From contig CM028914.1 of the NCBI GenBank assembly GCA_016801845.1, positions 11,491,772 through 11,555,771 of the forward strand: 64,000 bases of DNA. Direction: 5' to 3'. Under the pieces are notes generated by a model. The model had not been told where the DNA came from. It did no database searches and was given only the letters and a program-made list of their open reading frames with translations. The position numbers and the translations under genes were made by a program. Source of the stretch: Polydactylus sextarius. Taxonomy: Eukaryota; Chordata; Actinopteri; Polynemidae. Below, one piece after another: positions 31,864-44,106 of the stretch (positions are counted from its first letter, which is position 1; each line of letters opens with the position of its first letter).

Positions 31864-33547
31864 TCATCTCGTCTAGTCAGACTCTGGTTCACCAATGAGG
31901 CCACGCCCTCGTTGTGGAAAACTAACAACAAACTGTAACATTGAAATGGGACAGAGGGTCAGAATTTTGGCTTTTCCTCTATTTTGTTTAAAGTTTTAAT
32001 TTCAGCAGAAAGCAGGATCTGTTTCCATGACAACAGCGAGCTGCTTGGATGGTTTTGTTACAACAACAGTGGAAATCAACAAAGTTTTACTGTAAATGAA
32101 AAGGACCTTTTGATCTGTAATCATTGATCTGTGACCTTGTTAATGCTCAGGATTATAATCTCTAATATGAAGCATCACTTTATTGTGGAGGAATTTTCAC
32201 TTCTTGCATCAACACTGGATATAAATGTTGCATCTCCTTCAAACATCACCTGGCACATGGATCCATCGTGACCATTATAGGTCATCTGCCTCATCTCTGC
32301 CTGTGATTGTGTTTTTAATCAGTCCGTGACCTTGATGGTTCAGGACTCAGATCCATGACACCACAAGTCCACCACCATTGTTTCTGAAGACAGGATATGA
32401 CTTTTGTCCTGAATCCTGAATGTTACAGATCAGATTAAAAGCTTGGAGGAATCTGGTTTCAAATCCAGAATCTGGATGAGATTGATCAGATCTGAACCCC
32501 AGATGCCATCTATATTATATTTAACCATTCAAATCATCCTTAATATTGAAACATGTTAATTTGATTAGAGTCTGTATAATCTGATTATGAAATGATCAAT
32601 AAAATTATTCTACTCACATGTTATCATTTGTTTATTTATCATTAAACATGGATTCTCTTCAACCCCACCCCATCCCTATGTAGTATTTTTTAGTTGACTG
32701 TGGGTATTTTGAAAGGCCCTATATAAAACTAAGTCATCATCATTACTGCTTTCATTATTTATCTAATCTCTGAGGTGACTGCGAAGGGCAGTCAGATTAA
32801 CGCAGATATTATCCGACAGGTTTACAGTGTCTCTGGACTTTAAACTCTGATAAACAACACATAATCAGGTGAGTGAGTGTATGTGGATGTGTGTGTGTGT
32901 GTGGGTGTGGGTGTGTTGGGGGGGAGGGGACACCGCCCCTGGTGACATCACTAATATTTGATTGTCAGCTGAGGTCGTTTAGTGGCCTTGGGTTTGTTTT
33001 TCGATCATGAAGTTTTAGGTTAAACCTTAATATTGATTCATAATTATCAGCTTGTGTGTTGATAAAGAGCCATCAATCATTTTCAGCTCAATAAAAGCGG
33101 ATGAAAAATCAGATCCGTAGTCATTGAGGACGGAACAAGCTCCTGAACCTGGTCCTGATCCTGAAGCGGCAGGTTTTAGATTTGCTGTAAACACAAGAAA
33201 CAAACAGGAAGCAAGACGTGAACTGGTCTAACACAGGTAAGTTAGTGTCACATTGTGCTCCTAGTCCTGATCTTGGTCCTGGTCCTGATCAAAGCCTGTA
33301 TATTTTTGTATTATTGTTATTATTGTTTGTATTACTGGTATTATTGTTTTGCTGAGAACATATTAGGATCTGGTCTGGAGTCTACTGGTCCTACACACTA
33401 ATGCAGAGCCAAACCAGACTGAGAACCAGTATACTGGTTTATTGATGTATTGATTATGCACTGGTTTTGAATTTCTCATGTATAGGTTATTGTCATGAAA
33501 AGGCTATTGATACATTAGGTTATACATTGGTCTGTGCAGCTTTTGGG
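31864..33547. other. csf1ra 3' UTR and csf1ra-tmprss15 spacer
   Basis: csf1ra 3' UTR to an AATAAA signal at 32598-32603, then unique DNA with a GT/GGGTGT tract at 32885-32930. A possible 5' exon of tmprss15 may end in this stretch (CTGTGCAG acceptor just upstream of its ATG exon). No further gene is seen. Confidence 0.55.
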
Positions 33548-36500
33548 ATGGCACGGCGTCTGTCTTCTCTGGAGTTTGCCTTGATCGTCATCTTGTCTCT
33601 CCTCCTGCTCTGCTGCATCGCACTGATCGTGGTCTCGTGGCTCAGCCTAAGACCTGAAGGTATCGGATAGTCTGGTCCTGATAAACCATTTAGACCCCAG
33701 AAGAAGTTACTGATCAGTATTGATGATGTGGTTGTGTTTGTTCCAAGGTGCCAAAGAGCCTGTAGTGCTTAGTGGTCGGATGCTAATCACAGAAGGTGCT
33801 GTTTTCTCTGATGAGCTGAAAAACTCCAGCAGTCTGAGCTTCAAATCTCTGGCATTTGACGTCCAACAACTGGTGAGATCTTAGGCTTTTACTCTGAAAG
33901 ACCAAACATGGTGCCAATTTCCAGTATATTTAACATTCTTAGCTTTTATTTTGAAAAGCAGCAGCAAAGATGATAGATCTTTGTTCTATCAAAGATCTCA
34001 TGTTCTTCCTGAAAAGGTCTCACTCTGCTCTGCACTTCAAACATAAAAATACATGAATTGTGCCGATCAATACTGATCTGCTCACTTTCATGAGGTTAAA
34101 CTATCAACAGTCTGCATGTGTCACCTGAGTTCTGATTGTTTGGCAGGTGTCTGAGGCATTCAGCCACACTGAGCTCAGTCAACCCTACAAGTCCTGTCAG
34201 GTGTTAGACTTCAGGTCAGATATATGTTCAATATTCATCAATCACATTAATCATGTCATTACTGACTAGGGATGTCCGATATTGTCCAAACACTTAATTT
34301 CCTTTCTGATACATTAACTGATACCGATATATGCTGGTGTTTTTCCCAAAAAATTAATGTTAGGTCAGATCATGGTCGGCCAGTATTATCAGACATCCCT
34401 ATTACTGACTGATAACATTCATGCCAATCAACTAAATCAGTCATCAATTTTGATCAGTCACTTCATTTCTAATCAATGATCAATAACTTTCACATTAATT
34501 AACTGATTAATTAGTTGATTAGTTTCTTTATTTCTCAAACAAGTTAATAAATTGAGACAGGTAACGCAAGTCACTGTGTTGTTTACTGATAGTCTTATTG
34601 ATAAGTTGATCACTGTTATTGATCCACAGTAAGGGCAGTGTGGTCGTGACTTTCGACCTCTGGTTTGATCAGCTGATCAATGTAAAGGAAGTGGAGCAGC
34701 AGCTGGAGGCAGGGCTTCAGGAGGCAGACGACAGAGGACTGGTGATCGACAGGAAGAGCATCCAGATCACAGGTGACATGTGACACCAGTGTGACATCAC
34801 TGTGACATCACTGTGATATCACTGCGAGGTCACTGTTTATTCTTTTATAAACCCATCACACTTTTCCTGCAGAGAAACCAGACAAGACAACAGCTGCACC
34901 GACAACTGTCACACCTGCACCAGGTGAGGACGGGTGAATCCAGTTCATGTCTGTCAGACTCCTGCTTACATTGACTTGTCCTCTGTCTCCATAGTGACAT
35001 GTCCTCCCCATCAAAAACCCTGCGCTGATCAATTAATGTGTATTCCAATCGATCGATTCTGTGATGGAGTTGACGACTGTCCTGATGCCTCCGATGAAAA
35101 TGCAGCTCGCTGTGGTTAGTATACTTTTACACAAGGATGTTGTTTATAATTTAATATTTAGTGTTGATGCAGTTGTGAACAAAGGTCAGGAGGTGATCAT
35201 TACTGATTATTGGTATTCGATCAGTGATGTCATCACTCTGGTCTTCACAGCGACAGTGTGTGATGGAAAGTTCATGCTGAGAGGTCCGAGTGGTTCATTC
35301 GCATCATCAGATGGTTCTGATGTGTACAACAGCAGCTCTTCCTGTCGTTGGATCATTAGGTCACTCAACAACAACAACAACAACAACAACAACAGCAATA
35401 AAACAACAACACATTGATCACATTCTCAGAATCGTTTCTGTTTCAGGGTGTTATTGTGTTAATATTGTTATCATTTCTGTGTTTATTCTGAGATTAAAGA
35501 AATTGTGTTGTGTTCAGGGTCGATCCAGGGCTTTCAGTCCAGATCCAGTTTCATCAGTTTGAAACGGAAGAAAGCACTGATGTCCTGAGACTTTATGAAG
35601 GAGTTGGACTAAACAAAGTCCTGTCAGGTAAACAAACATACACACTCACACACACAGACCACAGGTTTACAGAGAACATATTAACTGACATGTTGGTCTG
35701 CAGCTGAGCTCTCAGGCTCCACCCTTCCTGGCACTGTGTGGCTGCTGACCGACCAGTCAACTGCAGAGTTTACCTCAGATGAAGTCAACAACTTGTTAGG
35801 ATTCAACGCCACCTACAGAGCTGTTGACCTCTCCCACCTCACCAGTAAGATTTGACCTTGCAGAGTACAGATGTGTTGTTAACATGTTGTTGCTGTGTTG
35901 ATGAAGTCCTGTTTGCTGTGTTGTTGCTGCATTCTTGCAATTGTCACTGTGTTGTTGCTGTATTGTTGTTGTTGTGTGTGTGTGTGTGTGTAATTGTGTG
36001 TTGACGTGCTGTTGATTTGTTATTGATCTGTTGTTTTTTTATCTTGTGTGATGTGTTGTTGCCACATTGCTGCAGTGACTCTGTGTCTGTTCAGACCAGG
36101 ACAAACTCACCTGCTCCTTTGAACAAGGCTTCTGTTTCTGGCGACAGCAGCCAAATAGCAATGATGGCGACTGGATTCGAACCAGTGGCTCCACGTTTCC
36201 TCCACTGACGGGCCCAAGCACGGACCACACGCTGGGTAACAGCTCAGGTGCGTTTAAATGTGGGACACAATGAGAGAGTCAATGACCTGCATCAGTGTCA
36301 TAGCATTGTCTGTTTGTGTTGGACTCAGGTTTCTACATTGTCACACCAATGAGTCCCAGCCAATGGCTGAAGAGCTTCATGATCCACAGTCTCCCCTTGA
36401 CTCCGACCACTCGGTCCATGTGTCTGAGCTTCTGGTAAACAACTGAAATATGAGTAATCAACTGCAGTAATAAATAAAAATAAATATAAATAAACCCGTG

Positions 36501-37567
36501 AATAATGGAAATAGTTCAATTTACTCATTTATGTACCTGCAGGTACCACATGTTTGGCGAAGACGTCCACCGTCTCAAAGTTCTGCTGCTCACATCATCT
36601 CCATCACAGCCTGAAGCTGACACTACTGTGCTGTTCCAGAAAGATGGTAACTATGGTGACAGATGGAACTATGGACAGGTGACCCTCAACCTGACAACTA
36701 AGGCCACGGTCAGTGACATCACACAGGAAGTGCACAGTGAGGGGTGGATGGTTGTGTGACTTCTAATGTCTGCAGGTGGTTTTTGAAGCTCTGAAGGAAG
36801 GTGGCATGAAAAACGACATCGCTTTGGATGACATCACACTGACTATGGAGCCCTGTAGCCCCGCTCCACCTGAACCAACCAATGTACCGCCTCCAACTAC
36901 CATGCCCCCAATACCAGGTGATACTCACAACGCGCCTGCTTACGTGATCATAATGTACACACACTTGTGAACTGAACTCCTCTGCTCCAATTGATCCAGC
37001 TGACTGTGGAGGACCATTTAACCTCTGGGAGCCAAACACCACCTTCAGTTCACCAAATTACCCACATTCCTATGGGAACGAGGCTCAATGTGAGTACATC
37101 TGCACCCTGAGTCACCTGTACCTGTAGGTGTACCTATACCTGTACCTTTACCTGAACCAGGTCTGTGGATTCTCCACGCTGTGGAAGGTCGTAACATCCA
37201 GCTCCACTTCATGGACTTTGATGTCGAGGCAATCTATGACGTCGTAGAGGTGCGGGATGGTGTAGGACCTGACTCCACTTTACTGGGTAAGGTGGTGTTT
37301 TAACTGTAATTCTTCCTCACCTTCGTGCTTACCTGTGACTTTGATACACATTTTGTTTCAGCTGTTCTGACTGGCAGAGATGGCCCCACTCACGACCTCT
37401 TCTCAACAACCAATCAGATGAGCGTGTGGTTTTTTACAGACAGTTCAGGTCATGGCCGAGGATTCAGAGCCAACTTCACCACAGGAGTTGGGCTGGGGTC
37501 ACCAGGTGAGCTGCAGGTCAGATTTTAGTGTTATTTATTGATGTTAAGTGTTTGATTATTGATTGAG

Positions 37568-37632
<65 letters not shown>

Positions 37633-37802
37633 ACAGCCTCATGTGGTGCTGGTCAGTTCCAGTGTCGGACAGGAAGTTGTATCAATAATAAAGCTCAGTG
37701 TGACGGTGTGGTCAACTGTGATGACGCCTCAGATGAAGCCGATTGTGGTGAGTTTAATAATCAATATGGGTTCAATAATGATTTTGTTATATAATGTTAC
37801 AC

Positions 37803-37851
<49 letters not shown>

Positions 37852-40140
37852 GTTGTGTTACAGGTGAACGGTTCCAAACGTCTCCGTTTTCAATTGGTCT
37901 CGACTCTGTTCACTGTTTGTGCCGACACCTGGAACTCTCACCTATCTAAATTCACTTGTCAGTACTTGGGATACAGGTAACCCCCCTCCACCTCAGATCC
38001 AGGACCTTCACTTTACAGTTTAAGATCTAGACTCAGTTCTAGTTTTCCCTTTTGGCAGGTCTGGGGTAGAGCAACTGTTTCCAGCTTTGCCACAAGATTC
38101 ACCGTTTGCAACTGTCACTATCACCAAGAACAGAACATTGGAAACCACTGTTAGGTACTGTTCCAGGACCAGGACTTGGGGCCTGCATAGACATGTTGGC
38201 ATGTCTGCAGTTAGTCTGCAGATAGTTCAATGTTTATTGGAAAATGAAGTGAATTTTTCTTTTACAGCGAAAGTTGTAAGGAAGTGATGTCACTGAGCTG
38301 TGACAACCAGCGTGAGTACGATGTAAAAACATCATCCATGTTAATCTTTGCCTGTCTCAGGCTGTGGCACCATCGTACATGACGACTCTGTGTGTTTCAG
38401 CCTGTGGAGTTCGTAAGATTGTGAATGTCACAAAGCAATCAGGAGGTAAGAAAACTCCCTCTGTTTATCAGTTTTACCTGAATTGTTTCCAGTCTGTTTC
38501 AGTGTGTTGTTACCTGGCAGATGAGCCTCGAGTGGTGGGTGGGGTTGATGCAGTAAAGGGGGCGTGGCCGTGGATGGTGTCTCTGCACTGGCAGGGGCAT
38601 CACAGGTGTGGAGCCACACTGATCGGGCACGATTGGGTGCTGACAGCTGCTCACTGTGTCTACGGGTGAGAAACTTTAGTTTCCCCAGCACAGTTCATAC
38701 TCTATATTTCTAAATCTCCCCCAAATATTAGATTGTTTACCTGCAGCGCACACTGTGACCTGCAGGTGGTGGTCTTTCTTTCTGAATAAGACAAGTGAAA
38801 CTTTGTGGTATCTGTTAGCCAAGGATGTTATGGTTTGCCACAGTTGTTCATTTTAGCTTGATGAAGTGGATAACAGATACATGATAAAGCTCATTACAGG
38901 TGACAACAAATAAGACAAATAAGATTAGATTATTTTAGATTAATCTTTAATTATTTGCTCACCACAGAAATTCAATTGTTACAGCAGCAGGAACAGCAAT
39001 GGAACAATAACAAACACGAAAACACACTAAATATTTTTCAAAAGTCCACACAAAATGTGGACTTTTGAAAAATATTGCAAAAGATATTATTTATACAAAT
39101 ATAAATAAAATGCCAGTTAGCGTGGATGAACTGTCCTCACAGGGACATAGAGACACAATGAAGACTTAAAGTGTTTTATCTCATTGTCCACAGGAAGAAC
39201 ATCCACCTCAACTTCTGGTCGGCCGTCCTCGGGCTTCACGCTCAGAGCAACGTAGGCTCATCAGACGTTCAGATCCGACAAGTCGATCGCATTGTCATCA
39301 ACAAGCGATACAACCGAGAAACCAAAGAGGCCGACATCGCCCTGATGCATCTGCAGAAACCAGTCAACTTCACCAGTCAGTAACAGGAAGATAAATATGA
39401 CAATCATTTATAATTACAAGGTCAAACTTCAGTTATAACAGCAACAGATTTCAGACCAGAGAGGTTTTTGTATGTACACCAGATAAACATATGTACAGTA
39501 GAGACATATAAACACATGTATTAACATGTATGATATGAACCAGTGTTGTTGGCTTTGAAACTGACCACATTAGCTTCATCACAGAATAAATCTGATCATT
39601 ACTGTGATGTAAAAATCAACTGTTTGATTTTAGGTTTATTTTCTCTGTAGAGACTGTTCAGCCAGTGTGTCTCCCTCCGGAGGGACAGGACATCTCACCA
39701 GGAAGACACTGCTTCCTCACAGGCTGGGGACGGCTTTTTGAACAGGGTGAGACACAGAACGACAGAAACCTGAGGACACACAAAGACTCTCTTTGTCTCT
39801 CTAACCTGTGTGTCTCTGACCTGTCCGTCTCTCAGGTCCTCTCCCTGATGTCCTGCAGGAGGTCCAGGTTCCTGTGGTGGTTCAGGACCAGTGTCAGAGT
39901 CTGTTACCTGAGTACAACATCACTTCCAGCATGGTTTGCGCTGGGTTTCCGGAAGGAGGCTTTGACAGCTGTCAGGTATCACTCACCTGGTCTCTACAGT
40001 CCATTTGCAGACTCAGGTCAAAATTAGGGTTTTAACTGTGAATAAATGTAATTTCTGTTGTTTCAGGGCGACTCTGGAGGTCCATTAATGTGTGAGGAAG
40101 ATGGATACTGGACTCAGATTGGTCAGTAACACACAAATAT

Positions 40141-40173
<33 letters not shown>

Positions 40174-40425
40174 ACACACATACACATACATACATATATA
40201 CATATACATACATATATACACATATACATATAATAAATTATGCATTCTGATTCCTGGTTCCTGACAGGTGTGACCTCATTCGGCATGGGCTGTGGACGTC
40301 CTCACAGACCTGGAGTCTACGCCCGAGTCTCTGCCTTCATCTCCTGGATTGCCCAGATCAGACGCTCCTCTTCTCCTTACACCTCTTTGTCCTATCCTCT
40401 CTGTGATTATGTGACTGATTTCTGA
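33548..40425 (+). CDS. tmprss15: Enteropeptidase (transmembrane serine protease 15), complete, 27 exons
   Basis: Type II membrane protease (1033 aa) that activates trypsinogen. Exons, phase-consistent: 33548-33659, 33748-33872, 34147-34214, 34630-34772, 34873-34923, 34995-35114, 35251-35359, 35518-35627, 35704-35844, 36095-36247, 36329-36434, 36543-36708, 36776-36917, 37000-37089, 37161-37286, 37362-37505, 37637-37747, 37853-37976, 38059-38154, 38268-38311, 38401-38445, 38521-38665, 39194-39375, 39651-39746, 39836-39975, 40067-40121, 40268-40425. Domains: TM about 11-31, SEA 38-149, LDLa 167-206, CUB 207-326, MAM 327-515, CUB 516-635, LDLa 636-672, SRCR 673-775, trypsin 780-1033. This order is diagnostic of enteropeptidase. 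Activation occurs at R779/V780 (PR|VVGG). The triad is H820, D871 and S966, with D960 in S1. The start was chosen at the first ATG before the TM. Confidence 0.93.
34267..34401. mobile_element. hAT-type MITE, 135 bp, 8-bp target duplication
   Basis: The ends TAGGGATGTCCGATA and TATCAGACATCCCTA are inverted copies with one mismatch. TTACTGAC flanks the element perfectly at 34259-34266 and 34402-34409. An 8-bp duplication is typical of hAT elements. It lies in tmprss15 intron 3. Confidence 0.85.
37569..37629. repeat. (TG)n microsatellite in tmprss15 intron 16
   Basis: TG tract ending 7 bases before the acceptor of the second LDLa exon. A similar TG tract (37807-37849) immediately precedes the acceptor of the next exon. 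Confidence 0.95.
39030..39076. repeat. Perfect 21-bp inverted repeat with 5-base loop
   Basis: In tmprss15 intron 22. The arm at 39030-39050 ends CAAAAGTCCACA and is exactly complementary to 39056-39076, which begins TGTGGACTTTTG; the loop is CAAAA. Confidence 0.92.
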
Positions 40426-41428
40426 TCTGATCAACTTTTGTTTGAAACCTGAATGGAGTATAAGAATCAAATAGATTTGATTGTTTGTGTTGTTATCAAT
40501 AATATCAATATGAGTGTGGTGTGTACAGTATTTGATTATGATGCCTTTACCTGGCGGCTGTGATGTTTGCGCTTGATGACATAGCCAATTAAATAAACAG
40601 TATTTCACATCAGACATTTCTAATGACTTAATTTGTCATGTGATGTGTGAATACCTGTCATCATCTGTTTTCACTTAAGGATTAAAAAGAGCATTATCAT
40701 ATTGTTGTTGTTGTTGCTGTTAACGTATGAAAAAGAATAGTTTTCCTGATGATCCAGCAGGGGGCGGTAATGAGCCGTAGCTTTAACAACAAGCAGCAGA
40801 AGAAGAAGAAGTCATTCTCTGTCTGACTTGTTCGAGAAGCTCTGTGTTCCTGTTGTTGGTGCATCGGCTCTAGCTCTGGTTCTGATAAACACCCTGAACC
40901 TCAACAGGACGTGGATCCAGCAGACAGACCCGCGGTAAACAACAACAGAAGAAGAAGAAGAAGCGGGTCATTGTCCCGGAAGTGAAATAAGAGTGAGTCC
41001 CGGCAGGCTAAGAGGTGTTAGCAGGTGAGAAATTAAATCTAGGTTGTAAAGAGACGTTTTGTGCTACTTTAACCTGAATAACACGTCTCAGTGACGAGGA
41101 CGTCATACTGATCTGTGATGTGTTCATCGGTTGACAACATGTTAACGTACTGCGGTTGTGTGTTAATCATTAGTTGCGTATTAGCAGTTAGCTGTGACAT
41201 GACTGTCCCGCTGCAGTGACGTCACCACCTATTAACCTGTGTAACCTATTAATTAGTAATAACTATAATCGATCAATTAGCAGTTCTGCTGACCGATCAG
41301 AGTCTCAGTGTAATGAGTCACCGTCTCTCTGTGTCCAGCAGGACTGACTGCTGTCCAGAGACCAGGTCCAGCTCTATAGTGTCATGAGACCCGGTGTCAT
41401 TAACTGACTTTGTGAGGCCGTCGTCAGT
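40426..41428. other. tmprss15 3' UTR and ttc1 promoter/5' UTR
   Basis: An AATAAA signal for tmprss15 lies at 40592-40597. From about 40740 the sequence is CpG-richer with GAAGAAGAAG tracts, and ends in the ttc1 5' UTR (an acceptor-like CAGCAG at about 41340). No other gene is seen. Confidence 0.5.
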
Positions 41429-43723
41429 ATGAGCAGCAGAGGAGGAGAAAAGGAGGAGGAGGACGAGGACTTCTACGACTGTGAGGACACTATGGAGTCT
41501 CCAGACCGCCGAAGTAAGGAAGCGCAGAAAGAGGATGAGCAGGAGAAGGTCACCCGACAGGAAGGAGGGAGCTCAGAATGCTGTCACGATAAAACTGAGA
41601 CAAGTACTGACAGAGGAGCAGGAGAAGGAGGAGGACTACAGGAGGAGGCGCAGCAGAGTGACAGGCTGCAGGAGGAGGCGCAGCAGAGTGACAGGCTGCA
41701 GGAGGTGGCACAGGAGAGTGACAAGCTGCAGGAGGAGGCACAGGAGAGTGACAAGCTGCAGGAGGAGGCTCAGCAGGAGTCAGACTCAGACTCAGAGATC
41801 AAGGACATTAAGACTGTGGAGTTTGACGACGACTACCTGAGGGAGGAGCAGAAGGACATGACGGAGGAGGAGAAGGAGGTGATGCCTGTCTTGAGTGTAA
41901 CAAGATGTTCAGGTACCAGTTGCACTATTGGAAATCAGTCTCTCACTCTGTTTGTTTGTGTTTCAGAGTCGACGGCAGCAGAGTTTAACTCTGAAGGAAA
42001 CAGGAAACGGACAGTTTAAAGCTGGAGGTGAGTTTTAGTCCAAATTCCAGACCTAGATCAGAAACCAGATCCTGATCCAGAGCCTAACCTAGTGTGACCA
42101 TGTCCCTGCAGCCTGGTTAGACGCAGAACGCAGCTACACAGAGGCTCTGGGCGTGTGTCCTGTGTGTTTCAGCAAAGAGCGAGCTGTACTGTTCTCCAAC
42201 CGAGCTGCTGCGAGACTGCACCGGGTAACTACAGGCTAACACACTCACAACACGGCAACTACATGCTAACGACAGGATAAATACACCCCAACAACACCCT
42301 AACGCTCACAACATAGTAACAATACACCAACAACCTGCTAACAATATGCTAAAATCATGCCAATGCACTCATAACACACTAACAGACTTACAGACTTAAC
42401 ACTAACAGACTTCATCAGGAAGGCTGGCTCAGTACTCAGTCTCAGGCTGGACTCCTTTGAGACCGTGGTGGAGCAGAGAAAGCTGAATAAACTGTTATCT
42501 ATCATAGACAATGATCAGCACCCTCTCCATCACACAGTAGACAGGCAGCCGAGTGCCTTCTCTGCTCTCGAAGGGACAGATACAGGAAATCTTTCCTGGC
42601 TTATGCAATCACACTGTACAATAACAGCTAAAACTTTGGTCATAACATACTCAAGGCTCTATATACTTTATGTGGTTTTAAGCACACTGCCTATTGCACC
42701 TTATTTGTTTACTGCACCTCATCTGTTCACTGCATCTTATATTCTATCTTGCACTACAGTCTATACTGCATGTTTATAAAATTTTTTATACATTTTTTTG
42801 CATTTTAATTTATATTGCTGTAATATGTCTTGGTTGTGCTTCTTTTTCTTTATTGTGTTGTTAGCCCTGACCCTAACCACAACCACATGCTAACAATGTG
42901 CCGACAACAAGCAAACATGTTCACATCACCACAACACCACAAAGCTTAAGACATGCTAACTGTGATATTAGCAGGATGCTAACTGTGTCTCCCTGCCAGG
43001 ACCTGAAAGATCAGGCGATCGCAGACTGCACTAGAGGTAAGTGATGACTCATTACATGTACCTGTACAACAGGTTGCTGATGTATGTTGCTAACTGGTTA
43101 TGTCTGGTTACCGTAGCAATAGAGTTGAATCCAGAATATCTGCGGGCGCTGCTGAGGAGGGCAGAGCTTTATGAGCAGACAGAGAAGTTGGACGAAGCTC
43201 TGGAAGACTACAAGAAGGTTCTAGAGCGAGATCCAAACCACACTGGTGCCAGACAGGCCTGCATGGTGAGTTCACTGACTGTTGGGTATCACAGTAACTC
43301 AGTTTGGGACTTGCCACCTGCTTCACGTGTGCATAGAGCATCTCTGTTTTCACAGCAGAATCTATGTTAACAGGATGTTACCTCTGATATTAGCAGGATG
43401 CTAACTGTCTCTCTATCCTCTTGACTGTCTCTTAGAGGTTACCTCAACAGATTCAGGAGAGAAATGAGAAGCTGAAGGAGGAGATGATGAGTACGTACTA
43501 CACATGAATACAGCACTCCTCATTTGTTCTTGTTGTTTCACAATAAAAGCCTCCCTGATGTCTGACAGTGATATCTGACTCTGCAGGTAAACTGAAGGAC
43601 CTGGGGAACATGATCCTGAGGCCATTTGGTCTTTCCACCAACAACTTCCAGGTGAATCAGGACCAGAGCACCGGGTCGTACTCTATCAACTTTGTGCAAA
43701 ACCCAAACAACAACAACAGATGA
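41429..43723 (+). CDS. ttc1: Tetratricopeptide repeat protein 1, complete, 7 exons
   Basis: Cytosolic TPR adaptor (333 aa); the mammalian protein binds Hsp90 and G-alpha subunits. Exons: 41429-41878, 41967-42027, 42112-42224, 43000-43036, 43117-43265, 43436-43490, 43587-43723, all phase-consistent. An acidic, low-complexity N-terminus (about 1-150) precedes three TPR units; NRAAARLH, CTRAIELNPEYLRALLRRAE and LDEALEDYKKVLERDP are clear. The conserved end reads RPFGLSTNNFQVNQDQSTGS to NPNNNNR. Exon 1 contains a 30-bp tandem repeat. An AATAAA signal is at 43821. It converges with pfdn1. Confidence 0.94.
41639..41788 (+). repeat. 30-bp coding minisatellite in ttc1 exon 1
   Basis: Five tandem 30-nt units encode variants of QEEAQQSDRL; the fifth carries an extra CAG codon. 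Units one and two are identical at the DNA level. The unit length is a multiple of three, so copy changes keep the frame. Confidence 0.92.
42410..42860 (+). mobile_element. LINE 3'-end fragment in ttc1 intron 3
   Basis: The frame containing LDSFETVVEQRKLNKLLSII and then HPLHHTVDRQ matches the conserved C-terminal tail of fish non-LTR retrotransposon reverse transcriptases as I remember it. It is frameshifted and truncated. Clade not assigned. Confidence 0.55.
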
Positions 43724-43892
43724 TGTTACTGTGAAATCACGACTCAGTTACAACATCACCATGGACAGTGATGACATTACAGCAGCATGAATGAATGAAT
43801 CTTTGTGTGTCTCAGAGCTGAATAAAATTTGATCAGTTTCCAGTTTTTAATGTGCGTCAGTGATTGAATGGCTGATGTCAGGTTGTTGATCA

Positions 43893-44001
43893 GGGGCCCG
43901 TTTCAGAAAGCAGGTTTAGTGAAAACCCAGGGATAGTTGCCTTAGACTCTAATGCAATTAACCCTAAGTTTTGACTGAACCCGCTTTCTGAAATAGACCC
44001 C
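43893..44001. mobile_element. MITE between ttc1 and pfdn1 polyadenylation sites
   Basis: The left end GGGGCCCGTTTCAGAAAGC and the right end GCTTTCTGAAATAGACCCC are inverted copies with few mismatches. The 109-bp element may have a CAG direct duplication. It has no coding capacity. Confidence 0.75.
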
Positions 44002-44106
44002 AGGTGTTGAAGCAGAAACAAGAACCAGAGATTCAATGAAACTTCAACATTTTTAATGTGGAAAAACTAACACGAACACAGAGAAAGTGAGTAAATCAGT
44101 TATTGA

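Noticed and set aside
41481..41840. 119-codon RRR-rich frame and its antisense partner
   Set aside because: Frame-shifted shadows of ttc1 exon 1, caused by the 30-bp repeat.
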